Assembly (NCBI GenBank): GCA_013146195.2
Contig: CM028381.1
Location: 59,402,744 to 59,466,743 of the forward strand
Source of the DNA: Codonopsis lanceolata
Lineage: Eukaryota > Streptophyta > Magnoliopsida > Asterales > Campanulaceae
DNA length: 64,000 bases
Direction: 5' to 3'
In this document: positions 55,705-64,000 of the stretch, piece after piece
Layout of the letters: every line of letters starts with the position of its first letter
Position numbering within the stretch: the first letter of the stretch is position 1
Notes under the pieces: generated by a model
Told to the model about the DNA's origin: nothing
Seen by the model: the letters and a program-made list of their open reading frames with translations, nothing else
The model's database searches: none
Program-made: the position numbers and the translations under genes

Positions 55705-56247
55705 TGGTTGATTTCTTAGAACCACCATTGGAAGCCTTGATTCTTGGAAGATTTTTTTTGGAGGTATGATATTACAAGCTAGAGCTTGTGATATTATTAC
55801 AAGCTTTAGTGTTAGTACCGTTTGATCAAATCTATTTAGATCTCTACACTGTTAGATCAAATTTTTTTTTTAAGTAATGACACGGACTTTCCAAATCATC
55901 ACCAACTTAATCATCTAACGACTCTAGCACGTTAAAGCTTGTAATAATATTACAAGCTCTGGCTATAATATTATTTGCATTTTTTTTAAACCACCATTAA
56001 TCTTGCTTTAGAGCTCTTCTAAGCCATTAAAAAAGTCAACACTTAAAAAAAAGTATTGGGATTGGAACTCATCTAGTGTAATATAGATGATTTCTTAAGA
56101 ACTACCATTGGAAGCCTTGATTCTTGGAAGATTTTTTTAAAAACCTCCATTAATCTTGCTCTTAGAGCTCTTCTAAACCATTAAAAGAGTCAAAACTTTG
56201 AAAAAATAGCATTGGGATTGGAACTCATCTAGTGTAATATAGATATT
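55705..56247. repeat. Tandem duplication, one copy carrying a MITE
   Basis: Unit A (55705-56095) and unit B (56090-56247) share TTCTTAGAACCACCATTGGAAGCCTTGATTC-type sequence, TTAATCTTGCT, GAGCTCTTCTAAGCCATTAAAA and GGGATTGGAACTCATCTAGT. Unit B is continuous where unit A has about 220 extra bases, so unit B shows the state before insertion. Confidence 0.85.
55760..55979. mobile_element. MITE of about 220 bp with terminal inverted repeats
   Basis: Left terminus 55769-55815 (AGAGCTTGTGATATTATTACAAGCTTTA) is the inverted complement of 55930-55975 (TAAAGCTTGTAATAATATTACAAGCTCT), with internal smaller palindromes (TTACAAGCTAGAGCTTGTGA). The absence of this DNA in the neighbouring duplicate supports a discrete insertion. 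The target duplication cannot be read because the insertion lies in T-runs. No coding. Confidence 0.75.
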
Positions 56248-56559
56248 GAAATGGAAAATTAGAAATAATGAACATGCACACAAACGCAAACACAATCACT
56301 TAATTGGATTATAGACACCAACATCGAAGAAGCTATCAAACTTTTTTAGGCCAGTTGATCGAGAATGTTGCTTATTCGGGCATCCGCACCTCAATTTATC
56401 CTACCTTCCTTATCCCAATGGACTCACCACTCCGTTATATGGTCTATGGAAAAGTCCCTATTACAATCTTACATAATATAAAACAAAATAATTAAAATAG
56501 AAAACAAAACCGTTGCTCTTGATTAGAACTGCCACTATTAAGTCATCTTAAGACTGCTG
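56248..56559. other. No feature recognised
   Basis: The only frames are short (63 codons or fewer) and have no recognisable similarity. Nothing repeated is visible by eye. Confidence 0.4.
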
Positions 56560-56712
56560 TTGAAGAAGACCTGTGAAGTCTGCTGCAAAAGAAAACTTTA
56601 GAAGTCTGTTGGTGAGAAGACTTGTGAATTCTGCTGATGAAGAAGACTTTAGAAGTCTGTTGGTGAGAAGACTTGTGAAGTCGCTAGTAAGAAGACTTGA
56701 GAAGTCTACATC
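56560..56712 (+). repeat. Minisatellite built from GAAGACTTNNGAAGTCTG units
   Basis: Units contain AGACTTTAGAAGTCTGTTGGTGAGA alternating with AGACTTGTGAAGTCTGCTGATGA. AGACTT and AAGTCT are inverted, so each unit is a small hairpin. It gives the repeated SLLVRRLV reading in the plus-strand frame 56573-56824. Confidence 0.85.
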
Positions 56713-57078
56713 CATAAATTGGGCCCTCTTATTGAGGGCCCTGTTCGTCGGTATGTTGAACCCTCCAAACCGGCCTGAAAATAGTGTTGTTGAGGGACCA
56801 AACTATATACTAATCCTAAATTAAGATGCTTTCTTTTGCACTTAGTGCAATGATCAGCCATGAGATCGATTGAATTTACGGAAATTATAAACATATTAGA
56901 TAAGATTATTGGCTTTTCGTTCTTTAATTGGATGGGGCCTGGTTAATTTTTTGTATTAAAATCTAAAATAAGGCGACACATTATTTGTGTTGGAAACCAC
57001 TCAACTTGGCTTTTTCATTTCAATTTAGGTCCCATGACACATCTTTTTTCCCTAACAAATAATTACACTTTTGTTCAA
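56713..57078. other. No feature recognised before the gap
   Basis: Low-information, AT-rich sequence. TTGCACTTAGTGCAA at 56837-56851 is a perfect 15-base palindrome around a central base, otherwise nothing. Confidence 0.4.
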
Positions 57079-57178
57079 NNNNNNNNNNNNNNNNNNNNNN
57101 NNNNNNNNNNNNNNNNNNNNNNNNNNNNNNNNNNNNNNNNNNNNNNNNNNNNNNNNNNNNNNNNNNNNNNNNNNNNNN
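57079..57178. other. Assembly gap (100 N)
   Basis: Exactly 100 N. The open frame spanning it (57034-57342) is an artefact. The 3' part of the LINE at 57179-61515 is lost here. Confidence 1.
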
Positions 57179-57179
57179 C

Positions 57180-57900
57180 GATTATCCGGTTACACATCAG
57201 CAGGGACATCCTTGTTGCATCCTTAAATCCTGACCTCATTGGCGATAAGCAGCGCATCTATAATTTGTCTCTCCCCCTGATCGTGTTGAGAATCCGATAT
57301 CAACTTCCCAATCACATGTCTTGTCGATTGACAACACTTTAGAAAAATTTTATAAAAACCTCCCACCAAAGATATAGTCTAAAATCTCCCAAATTTGTAG
57401 CCTTACCGGCCTTCGGGATAAGAGTGATAAAAGTGGCATTGAAACTCTTCTCGAAAGCACAAATTGGCATGAAAATAGTGGAACACATCCATAATGTTAT
57501 CCTTAGAATCTCCCAACAAGAAGAGTAGAAGGCTATAGAGAACCATCGGGACCGGAGCCTTATCACCATTCATACTACGCAAGGCTGCCAAAACCTCCTA
57601 GAAAGGCGTTCTAAAGAACACCTATCCTCCTCCACCATTCTTAAAATCAGTGTCTTCCAATTTGGGATGCCACTCCCCACTATCCGAATATAACTTAGAA
57701 TAAAAATCCACTATGCCATCCTTAATAGTATCCCTTTCTTCAAGAAGATTCTCTCCAATAGTAACTTTCCGAATCTGATTCACATTCTTATGAGCACTTG
57801 CCATCTTATGAAAAAATTTAGTATTCTTATCCCCTTCTTTTCAGCTTTGCATCACTCTTGATTTTGCCTCCAACATACCCTCCTCCTTGATAAGCAAAAC
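57180..57900 (-). pseudogene. LINE copy 1: reverse transcriptase, N-terminal part
   Basis: Minus-strand frames 57403-57591 and 57339-57569 contain AALRSMNGDKAPVPM (family DKAPGPDG), YFHANLCFEKSFNATFITLIPKAGKATNLGDFRL and, before the gap, SPMRSGFKDATRM. 57622-57900 holds the linker after the endonuclease (ASAHKNVNQIRKVTIGEN, EERDTIKDGIVDFYSKLY). Frameshifts separate these pieces; the catalytic box lies beyond the gap. Confidence 0.8.
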
Positions 57901-58905
57901 CTCAAGCTCGCTTCCATTTTTCCGTGCCTCTTCTTCCGCTTCATCCAAACCTTCTCAACCCGCCTTCTCATCCAACATCTGATCTCTTCCATGATTTTCT
58001 CAATCTTGATATCAATCCTCCCAAACACCTCCCTATTCCACACTTTCAAATCCAACTTAAGAAGTTTCAGTTTCTTAGCGAGAATAAAGTCTGGGCTCCA
58101 TTAATCTCATAAGAGCACCATCTAGAGCATTATCCATTCTAAGAAACCAGGCTCTAAAAGCCACATGTTCTCGAATCTAAAAGGAGACTTCCCTTTCCGC
58201 ATAACCCCACACTCCAGCATAAGGGGAATATGGTCCGAGACTACTCTGGTTAAACAATGCTGCGCCGTATCACTAAATACATCATACCAATCTGTAGAAG
58301 TAAGATATCTGTCAAGTCTGGAGAATTGCTTGTCTATCCCCATGTCGAACCACGTGAAATTGCCTCCCAATAAATTCAAATCCACTAGCCCCATTTCATT
58401 GATGAACTCGTTAAATTCCATCATTGCTCGAAAAGACCTGTGCACCGAGCGTTCCACAGGAAATCTGACCACATTAAAATCCTCCTATGCACCAAGGTGC
58501 TCCCCATCTCAATCTAATCACTCTTAACTCTTCCCACAAATTCTGACGGAGGTTGTCTGCACATGGCCCATACACCCCAGAAAAAATCCCCTCCTTGTCA
58601 TCCACAATCGACTTCAACAGAACAGAAACAGAATGTGCTCCCACCACTGCATCCACCTTATCAATCACCCTTTTATCCCACATAACAAGAATACCACCAG
58701 CTGAACCAATAGACTGAGAAACACCCAATCAGTCCACCTTCCAAACCCTAAACTACTAGCCAACCTACGTCAACAGCTTGCATTTTGTTTCTTGAAGACA
58801 GATTAAATCACGGATTCCACCTCCTTAAAGCAGCCTTAATAACTGATCTTTTCCTCACGAATTTAGACCCCACACATTCCAAGAGACTATTTTTAGATGC
58901 ATGAT
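57852..58905 (-). pseudogene. LINE copy 1: AP-like endonuclease
   Basis: IVSWNVWGLNS near 58895 and LICLQETK near 58790 mark the N-terminus of the endonuclease (with frameshifts between). 58474-58728 has GSAGGILVMWDKRVIDKVD and GIFSGVYGPCADNLRQNLW. 58122-58472 has NEFINEMGLVDLNLLGGNFTWF, FSRLDRYL and VVSDHIPLML. It is the target-nicking enzyme of the LINE, here non-functional. The segment 57852-58055 is the following charged linker. Confidence 0.85.
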
Positions 58906-58919
58906 AACTTATTTCTGAT

Positions 58920-59467
58920 TGCGATCCTCCTCCTCCCCCCCTCCAAACTACCAGACTTATGAAACTTCAGACTACTACACAACTGCTTTAATTCTCTTTT
59001 TCCTTTTTCTCTCACAGCTGATTTCTGTGGCCCTTTTTCGCATCTGAAGTTCTCCACTGCTTCTCAATATCCAAGAGCAAATCCATAATCCTATCATCAA
59101 AACCATCACAAGCCACTCCCAAATATCTGCCAAGACCTTTGGCTCTCCTACGAACCCATAACGACAATTCCTCCTGCGATGTACAATCCTGCAAAGAATC
59201 TGAATCACTCACATCCTCTGGATGAATCGCGTTAAGAGGGTGCATTTGATTGGCTCCACCAGTTCTTCCTTATCCACCATTTCCACCTCTTGCCCCTCCA
59301 TCAATTGGGCACACCCTGCAGAAGAGTGACTCCCCGGATCTGACTGCACCTGACACTTGCTCCGTAATACCTTCAGGAGAGCGAAATCCTTTTTGACACT
59401 CTCATCGCTTGAAACTCTTCAGGCGAACCCATCGCTTGCTCCTCCACTTCAGGCGCCTTCATCACAT
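58920..59467 (-). pseudogene. LINE copy 1: decayed C-terminal part of ORF1
   Basis: The 59012-59245 frame reads SLWVRRRAKGLGRYLGVACDGFDDRIMDLLLDIEKQWR, matching DLSVWTRRRAKGFGRFLGVSCEGFEDK in copy 2 (63243-63899). The part 59250-59467 is too shifted to follow. Confidence 0.75.
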
Positions 59468-61090
59468 CTACGAGGCCTCAGGAAAGAAGAATCTCGTCTT
59501 GTCATACTCCACTTGAGAGCCCAGTAGCCTATCCTCAAATATAACTGGATCTTCCTTCTCCTTCTCACCCGACTCATTAACATTAACTGATCTGATCTTA
59601 CCATTAGCATAGAAGGCAGATACAAATGGCCCACTAATTTTGCCTCCTGTAACCACATCCATCTCCTTCTGATAAACCGAAGGCTTGTTCTTAATGGGAG
59701 CCCAAACAGCCTTTCCCTTCACTCTCCTGTTAAGAATCCCAAACCAATGCCCATTTTTTTTGACAGCCAACCCATGTGACCTAACACCACTGCCACCCCT
59801 ATTCGAAGGAAACCCACTCCTCCTCTTAACTACGTTGAATGGTTTTGAGGGTTTAAAATTTAAATTCCTGTGAGCCCACGTGCTTGTCCCTTCTCCTCTG
59901 CCCTTATGCCTGGAACTACCAGTTTCTTGAAAGCCTTGATGATGCACTCCTTGAAACCCGGCATGCTCCTCACTTGCAATGTTCTCAACGAACTGCACCA
60001 TCGATACCACCGGACTTTCTGTGTGCTTACCTTTATCCTCCCTACTCCGCGGAAAGCAAGAAAGCGACTCCACCCATAACGGAACAACGAAGATTTTGTC
60101 CCCAACCCCAATACGAACAGTCGCTGGCATATCTTCCTTGTGGCGAACCAAAATACGACCCCATCTCAGTTCTGATTTGTTCTCGGTAGCTTCATCCAAC
60201 CTCACCAATCCTCCACATTTCTTCCCAATCTCCTTAAATACCGACCTGCTCCACAAATGCAAGGGTAAACCTAGAACCCTCACCCAAACCTCCTTTGGGT
60301 TTCTTCCTTCAACATAGCACAAAGAAAGTGGATCCCAACATTCCAAATATAATGAACTCTGATTAACAGTCCATTTTTTTAAATTTAAAAGACGTCGAGC
60401 CTCTTTACCGGAGGGAAAGACAAACAGAAAATGAACCCCACTCAAGACAAAAATCTTGACTCCTCCAGCCACTTTCCGGTGACTATTTACCCATCTTTGC
60501 AGTTCCTCTTTGGTTATAATTGAGTCATCCAACTCCCCTACACGCCCAACTAAGCACCGATCTAAAAACTCCAAATGTCTGTCGCACGACCTTTCCTTGA
60601 TATCAAAATCCACTGAGGATCCTCGACCAGCCGAAACGAGATGATCTAAGCTCGGCCACGAAGAAATCTCTGCCACATCTTTATATGATTTTCCATTGTT
60701 GGATCGTTCTTTCTCCACAAATCTCTTAATCTTTCCAGCAATCATGTCCCAACCCAATTCAGAAGCTATTTCTGGAATTAAAATCGAACGTGGACTACCC
60801 TTCCCCCGAACAGAAACTCTAAGAAACATTCCTTGCCGATTTCTCTCCTTCGCAAACAAAACCTCTCTACACTTGTCCGAAAGTTTCTTCCAGAAAAAAC
60901 CTTGTAGCTGAAGAGCTTTCTCCATCCACTTGCAAATCCATACAATTTCTCCATAGGTGACAACTGCTTCGTACACTTTGCCTCTACTTCTTTCCAAAAT
61001 TTTGTAGCAAACACGATTTTGAGCAAAGAACCTGACCACCTCGAACGATTTCCTACCAGCCTGAAAGTAAGTTTTATCCACTGTACTCAT
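59468..61090 (-). CDS. LINE copy 1: ORF1 protein (DUF4283-type RNA-binding protein), 540 aa
   Basis: Longest open frame of the window. It starts at 61090 (MSTVDKTYFQAGRKSFEV), about 425 bases inside the element. Residues about 15-110 form a region with two half-repeats; residues about 185-330 match the DUF4283 fold of plant LINE ORF1 (KKWTVNQSSLYLECWDPL, then WVRVLGLPLHLWSRSVFKEIGKKCGGLVRLDEATE). The CCHC knuckle often following is not visible; instead comes a Ser/Gly/Arg-rich tail. Copy 2 suggests the full ORF1 went on for roughly 200 more residues, in other frames here (59012-59245 reads VRRRAKGLGRYLGVACDGFDD), so the stop at 59468 is probably premature. ORF1 proteins bind the element RNA. 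Confidence 0.8.
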   Translation of the reverse strand: MSTVDKTYFQAGRKSFEVVRFFAQNRVCYKILERSRGKVYEAVVTYGEIVWICKWMEKALQLQGFFWKKLSDKCREVLFAKERNRQGMFLRVSVRGKGSPRSILIPEIASELGWDMIAGKIKRFVEKERSNNGKSYKDVAEISSWPSLDHLVSAGRGSSVDFDIKERSCDRHLEFLDRCLVGRVGELDDSIITKEELQRWVNSHRKVAGGVKIFVLSGVHFLFVFPSGKEARRLLNLKKWTVNQSSLYLECWDPLSLCYVEGRNPKEVWVRVLGLPLHLWSRSVFKEIGKKCGGLVRLDEATENKSELRWGRILVRHKEDMPATVRIGVGDKIFVVPLWVESLSCFPRSREDKGKHTESPVVSMVQFVENIASEEHAGFQGVHHQGFQETGSSRHKGRGEGTSTWAHRNLNFKPSKPFNVVKRRSGFPSNRGGSGVRSHGLAVKKNGHWFGILNRRVKGKAVWAPIKNKPSVYQKEMDVVTGGKISGPFVSAFYANGKIRSVNVNESGEKEKEDPVIFEDRLLGSQVEYDKTRFFFPEAS

Positions 61091-61547
61091 CTGTTCCCAG
61101 CAAGAAGATTACATCGAAACCCAGAATTACAAAAAAAACAGCTGAAATGGGATCAACACTACGAAACGAGACTGGCGACCCAAACACCCCAAACAAATTC
61201 CGTCAGACTCGTCGGCCGGTGATCGGAGCTCCGGCGACGAGAGTTGTACCGCCGAGCTCGCCTCCAGCTGGCGAAACCTTCTGTGAGGCGCGTCTCTCGC
61301 AAAAGGCCTGAAGCTAACAGATCTTAAGAAAACCCCCTCCCTGTCAGAGGTCGCCTCCCTTGTTGCAGCACAGATACTCAAAGGCTGAAGACGCAACCTC
61401 CGCCAGAACCCTTCTTGGAATCGAAATCAAAAGATGAAGCCTAGGGCTCGAAACGCACTCGACGTTCAGTTCCACTGGATTTCGCCATCGCACTCGAAAC
61501 GCACTCGACTACATAGCAACCTGGCATAAGCCAAAGAACCATATTCA

Positions 61548-61852
61548 TTGATATATGATCAAAAAGACCGCAATCAATCAAGGAGGATATCTCTCGAAAC
61601 AAAATCCAGGTCTATTATATCTCTCGAAACAAAAAATGCAGATTTCTCAGTCTTTAATTTGATGTCGCTGATGATACTGTTATATTCTGTGAGGCGGGAA
61701 AATCTCATTTGGGTTATCTCAGACTTGGTTCTATTATTTTTTCAAGCAGCGTCGGGGTTGAAGATTAACATCTCAAAGTGTGAAATTATTCCGGTAGGTG
61801 AAGTAATCAATTTGGGGAGTTTGATTGAGCTTTTCGGGTGTAAAGCAGGAAG
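61548..61852 (+). pseudogene. Inverted LINE reverse-transcriptase segment between the two LINE copies
   Basis: On the plus strand this reads the centre of LINE RT: GCTGATGATACTGTT (61667-61681) gives ADDTV, the catalytic (Y/F)ADD box, and after a one-base frame change FFQAASGLKINISKCEIIPVGEVINLGSLIELFGCKAG (61737-61850). It ends exactly where the minus-strand RT start of copy 2 ends (RDKAPGPDG), so the two 3' ends meet tail to tail. An 18-base segment ATATCTCTCGAAACAAAA is tandemly repeated just left of it (61585 and 61616). Confidence 0.75.
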
Positions 61853-63232
61853 CCGTCCATCCGGACCCGGAGCTTTATCCCTGCACATACCCCGCAATGC
61901 AGCTACCACCTCCTCTTCCGAAAACGGCGCATCCAGCATTCTTCTATCAGCATCTGTCAAGGTGTTGAAACTGATACCATCCAGCTTCGGGCGCCAAGCC
62001 CGCTTCCAAGTACAGATCTTCGAAGAAGCCTGCTAAACCCTCTTTTATTTCATGCTGATTTTCCAGAAGAACATTAATCGACATCCTTTCAATCTGATTT
62101 ACTCTTTTATGCATACTAGCAGTCTTGTGAAAGAATTTAGTGTTTTTGTCTCCTTCTTTAAGCCACTTCACTCTAGATTTTTGCCTCCAGGATATCTCCT
62201 CCTTTACTAACAGAGACTCTCCCTCTCTTCGTAACTCGCTGCGCCGAGCCTCCTCCATCTCATTTAAACCACCACTCCAACCTGCCTTCTCATCCAAAAC
62301 TCTCACCTCCTCCATAACTTGTTTGATTTTAATATCAATCCTCCCAAACACCTCTTTATTCCATAATTTGAGATCCTCTTTGAGCATCTTCAACTTTTTC
62401 GCGAGAATGAAATCTGGATTTCCGTCAATCCTGTAAGAGCACCATCTAGACCTGACCCAATCCACAAAACCTGGCTCACACAGCCACATATTTTCAAACC
62501 TAAATGGAGATTTACCTTTCTTCAGTCCACCACTCACCAATAAAATAGGCGTATGGTCTGACACAATTCTGGGAGGCAATACTGCGTAGACCCCCTTCCA
62601 CCATCATCCCAATCAGCCGAAATGAGAAATCTATCAATCCTGGAGAATTGATTTCTGTCACCGTGTCTGAACCAAGTGAAGTTACCTCCCTTTAACTGAA
62701 TATCCATTAATCCCATATCATTTATAAATTCATTAAAACCAACCATCGCTCGAGAATACACGCTCTGCCCTGATCGATCATTTGGATTCCTAATTACATT
62801 GAAGTCTCCCCCAATTCACCACGGCTCAGCCCATCTGCTTCTAATTGATCTCAGTTCATCCCACATAAATTGGTTCAGGTTATCCTCACAGGGACCATAG
62901 ACTCCCGAAAAAATCCATTGCTTATCATTCTCCACTGATTGTAGCAAAACAGAAACTGAAAAATCACCCTTGACCACATCGATCTTAGATATAACTCTCC
63001 TATCCCACATAACCAAAATTCCCCCAGCAGATCCATTAGCTCCAACAGGAACCCAATCAAACCATCTGCTGCCCCCTACACTATTCACTACTCTTCTATC
63101 GACAGCTGCCATTTTTGTTTCTTGAAGACAAACTAAATGTGGATTCCATCTCCTAAGAACTGCCTTAATACTCTGTCTCTTTCTCAAACTGTTAATACCC
63201 CACACATTCCATGAGATAATTCGAAGATCCAT
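61853..63232 (-). pseudogene. LINE copy 2: ORF2, endonuclease and RT start
   Basis: ORF2 starts at 63232 with MDLRIISWNVWGINS (catalytic Asn block), then LVCLQETKMAAVD, NGSAGGILVMWDRRV and FSGVYGPCEDNLNQF. A TGA at about 62813-62815 interrupts EPW*IGGDFNVI, and translation resumes with FNEFINDMGLMDIQLKGGNFTWF, FSRIDRFLI and, after a shift near 62580, IVSDHTPILL, KSPFRFENMW. The linker WLKEGDKNTKFFHKTAS and RT start FSEEEVVAALRGMCRDKAPGPDG (61742-61960 frame) follow. The RT is cut at the inversion junction. Confidence 0.85.
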
Positions 63233-63242
63233 GAAAACACAG

Positions 63243-64000
63243 TTAACAGTGGGTACGTTTCCTCCTGCCCTCCCCTACCATCCTCCCAGACTTATACAAT
63301 TTCAAACTGGAGCACAACTGTTTCAATTCCCTTTTTCCCTTCCCTTTAACCTTTACACTTTGATCATCTCTCTTACCTTTTGAAGCTCTCCACTGCCTCT
63401 CAATGTCCAGAATTAACTCCAATATTTTATCCTCGAATCCTTCACAAGATACTCCCAAAAATCTACCGAACCCCTTGGCCCTTCTTCTTGTCCAAACAGA
63501 TAGGTCCTTCTCAGACATGCGGTCCACACAATTCTCACCTTCCCCATGACCCTCGGGGGGAATCACCGATATTGGGGTGCACTTCAGAGGCACCTCCAAA
63601 ACTACCTCCTTGCTAGAAAACTGCTCGCACCCAACTCTTTTGCCATCAACCCCTACAAAACCCGACCCCGAGGTCCCCCCAACCTCCAACTTACCCGTAA
63701 CTTGGTTCCCACACTTCGTCTCAATCCCTGCGAACCCTGCGAACCCATCTGTGTTGAATACCACTTCCTTCGATGACTCCCTTTCCTTCGCACTGGATCC
63801 CATCCCAAAATCGTCTCCTCTGGAATCGTCGGACTCGGTCACACTGTTAAGACTGTTCAATGTTGACTTTTCTGTTGTCTTAAAAGGTTCGGAAGACATC
63901 GACTCCTCTGACCTCCAACTCGCACTTTCTTGGTTTTGGACCGGACTCAGTTCTTGTCCTGTCTCCGAAACGAATGGAGACTTAGCCCTTCCATCCCCCA
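63243..64000 (-). CDS. LINE copy 2: C-terminal part of ORF1, open to the window edge
   Basis: The frame 63243-63899 (218 aa from an internal Met) stays open to position 64000, so it is the C-terminal part of an ORF1 extending outside the window. It is Ser/Gly/Glu-rich at first, then CTPISVIPPEGHGEGENCVDRM and the conserved LSVWTRRRAKGFGRFLGVSCEGFEDKILELILDIERQW, ending in a basic tail (GKRELKQL). The stop is 10 bases before the ORF2 ATG, which fits reinitiation or termination-coupled translation of ORF2 (inference). Confidence 0.7.
   Translation of the reverse strand, partial: GDGRAKSPFVSETGQELSPVQNQESASWRSEESMSSEPFKTTEKSTLNSLNSVTESDDSRGDDFGMGSSAKERESSKEVVFNTDGFAGFAGIETKCGNQVTGKLEVGGTSGSGFVGVDGKRVGCEQFSSKEVVLEVPLKCTPISVIPPEGHGEGENCVDRMSEKDLSVWTRRRAKGFGRFLGVSCEGFEDKILELILDIERQWRASKGKRDDQSVKVKGKGKRELKQLCSSLKLYKSGRMVGEGRRKRTHC

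Larger units (their letters stand above)
57179..61515 (-). mobile_element. L1-type plant LINE, copy 1, 3' end lost at the gap
   Basis: On the minus strand: 5' untranslated region (about 61100-61515), ORF1 (59468-61090 plus decayed remainder to about 58920), endonuclease (58122-58905) and reverse transcriptase start (57180-57900), then the gap. It is the same family as the copy at 61853-64000, as shown by collinear proteins. A 16-base segment TCGAAACGCACTCGAC occurs twice at the 5' end (61449 and 61497). ORF2 is broken many times. Confidence 0.88.
61853..64000 (-). mobile_element. L1-type plant LINE, copy 2, truncated at both ends in the window
   Basis: The minus strand has the end of ORF1 (63243-64000, open to the window edge), the endonuclease (62534-63232), the linker and the RT start (61853-62579), then it stops at an inversion junction. 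It is better preserved than copy 1: endonuclease reads through with a single stop. ORF1 stop and ORF2 ATG are only 10 bases apart. Confidence 0.88.

Noticed and set aside
57034..57342. 102-codon frame across the N run
   Set aside because: Depends on 100 unknown bases of an assembly gap.
61019..61547. Host gene in the GC-rich stretch near 61.2 kb
   Set aside because: It is the 5' untranslated region of LINE copy 1, immediately upstream of its ORF1.
61548..61852. Twin-priming explanation for the inverted LINE segment
   Set aside because: Twin priming gives 5' ends facing each other at the joint; here the 3' ends meet.

Overview
The window looks like repeat-packed intergenic DNA of a flowering plant. 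The evidence is plant-only retroelement lineages (Athila, Tat/Retand-like and Tekay-like Ty3/gypsy, a Sire-like copia LTR), plant LINEs with DUF4283-type ORF1 and a C-terminal RNase H, a CACTA end, a tRNA-derived SINE and MITEs. I found no intact host gene. A dicot is likely; any narrower placement would be a guess. Two 100-base runs of N (22855-22954 and 57079-57178) are assembly gaps.

Layout. 1-11528 is a pile of long-LTR Ty3/gypsy pieces (LTRs about 4-4.5 kb, Tekay-like), interrupted by a Sire-like copia LTR (about 5026-6925). It includes an LTR with an initiator-Met primer binding site (PBS) at 9473-9484 and a gag stub. 11529-12115 is a CACTA terminus, followed by poorly recognisable DNA that carries a broken piece of the host DNA polymerase theta (TEBICHI) helicase domain at 14129-14372. 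15124-17640 is a deleted chromovirus-like element (minus strand). 17870-22323 is a complete 4.45-kb LTR (minus). 22955-32817 is an Athila element (minus): env-like, integrase, RNase H, RT, protease, gag, PBS and 5' LTR in that order along the plus strand. 32818-36184 is a nest of LTR fragments holding two LINE tails and one SINE, each with target-site duplications. 36185-47795 is a Tat/Retand-like element (plus) with two RNase H domains and an antisense ORF, and without a 3' LTR. 47796-51846 is another 4-kb LTR. 51847-57078 is AT-rich DNA with MITEs, foldbacks and minisatellites. 57179-64000 holds two LINEs of one family on the minus strand, with a short inverted RT segment between them.

Nearly all coding sequence is decayed. 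Exceptions worth noting are a 540-aa LINE ORF1 at 59468-61090 and an Athila pol with only a few visible lesions.

The strongest unexplained signal is a promoter-proximal cassette in the LTRs: paired GC-rich imperfect palindromes. The same 18-bp palindrome (ACCTTGCGNNCGCAAGGT) occurs ten times in two different retroelement families (10308-10397, 25114-25276, 32468-32602). Other LTRs carry a different GC-rich pair at the corresponding place upstream of the TATA region.
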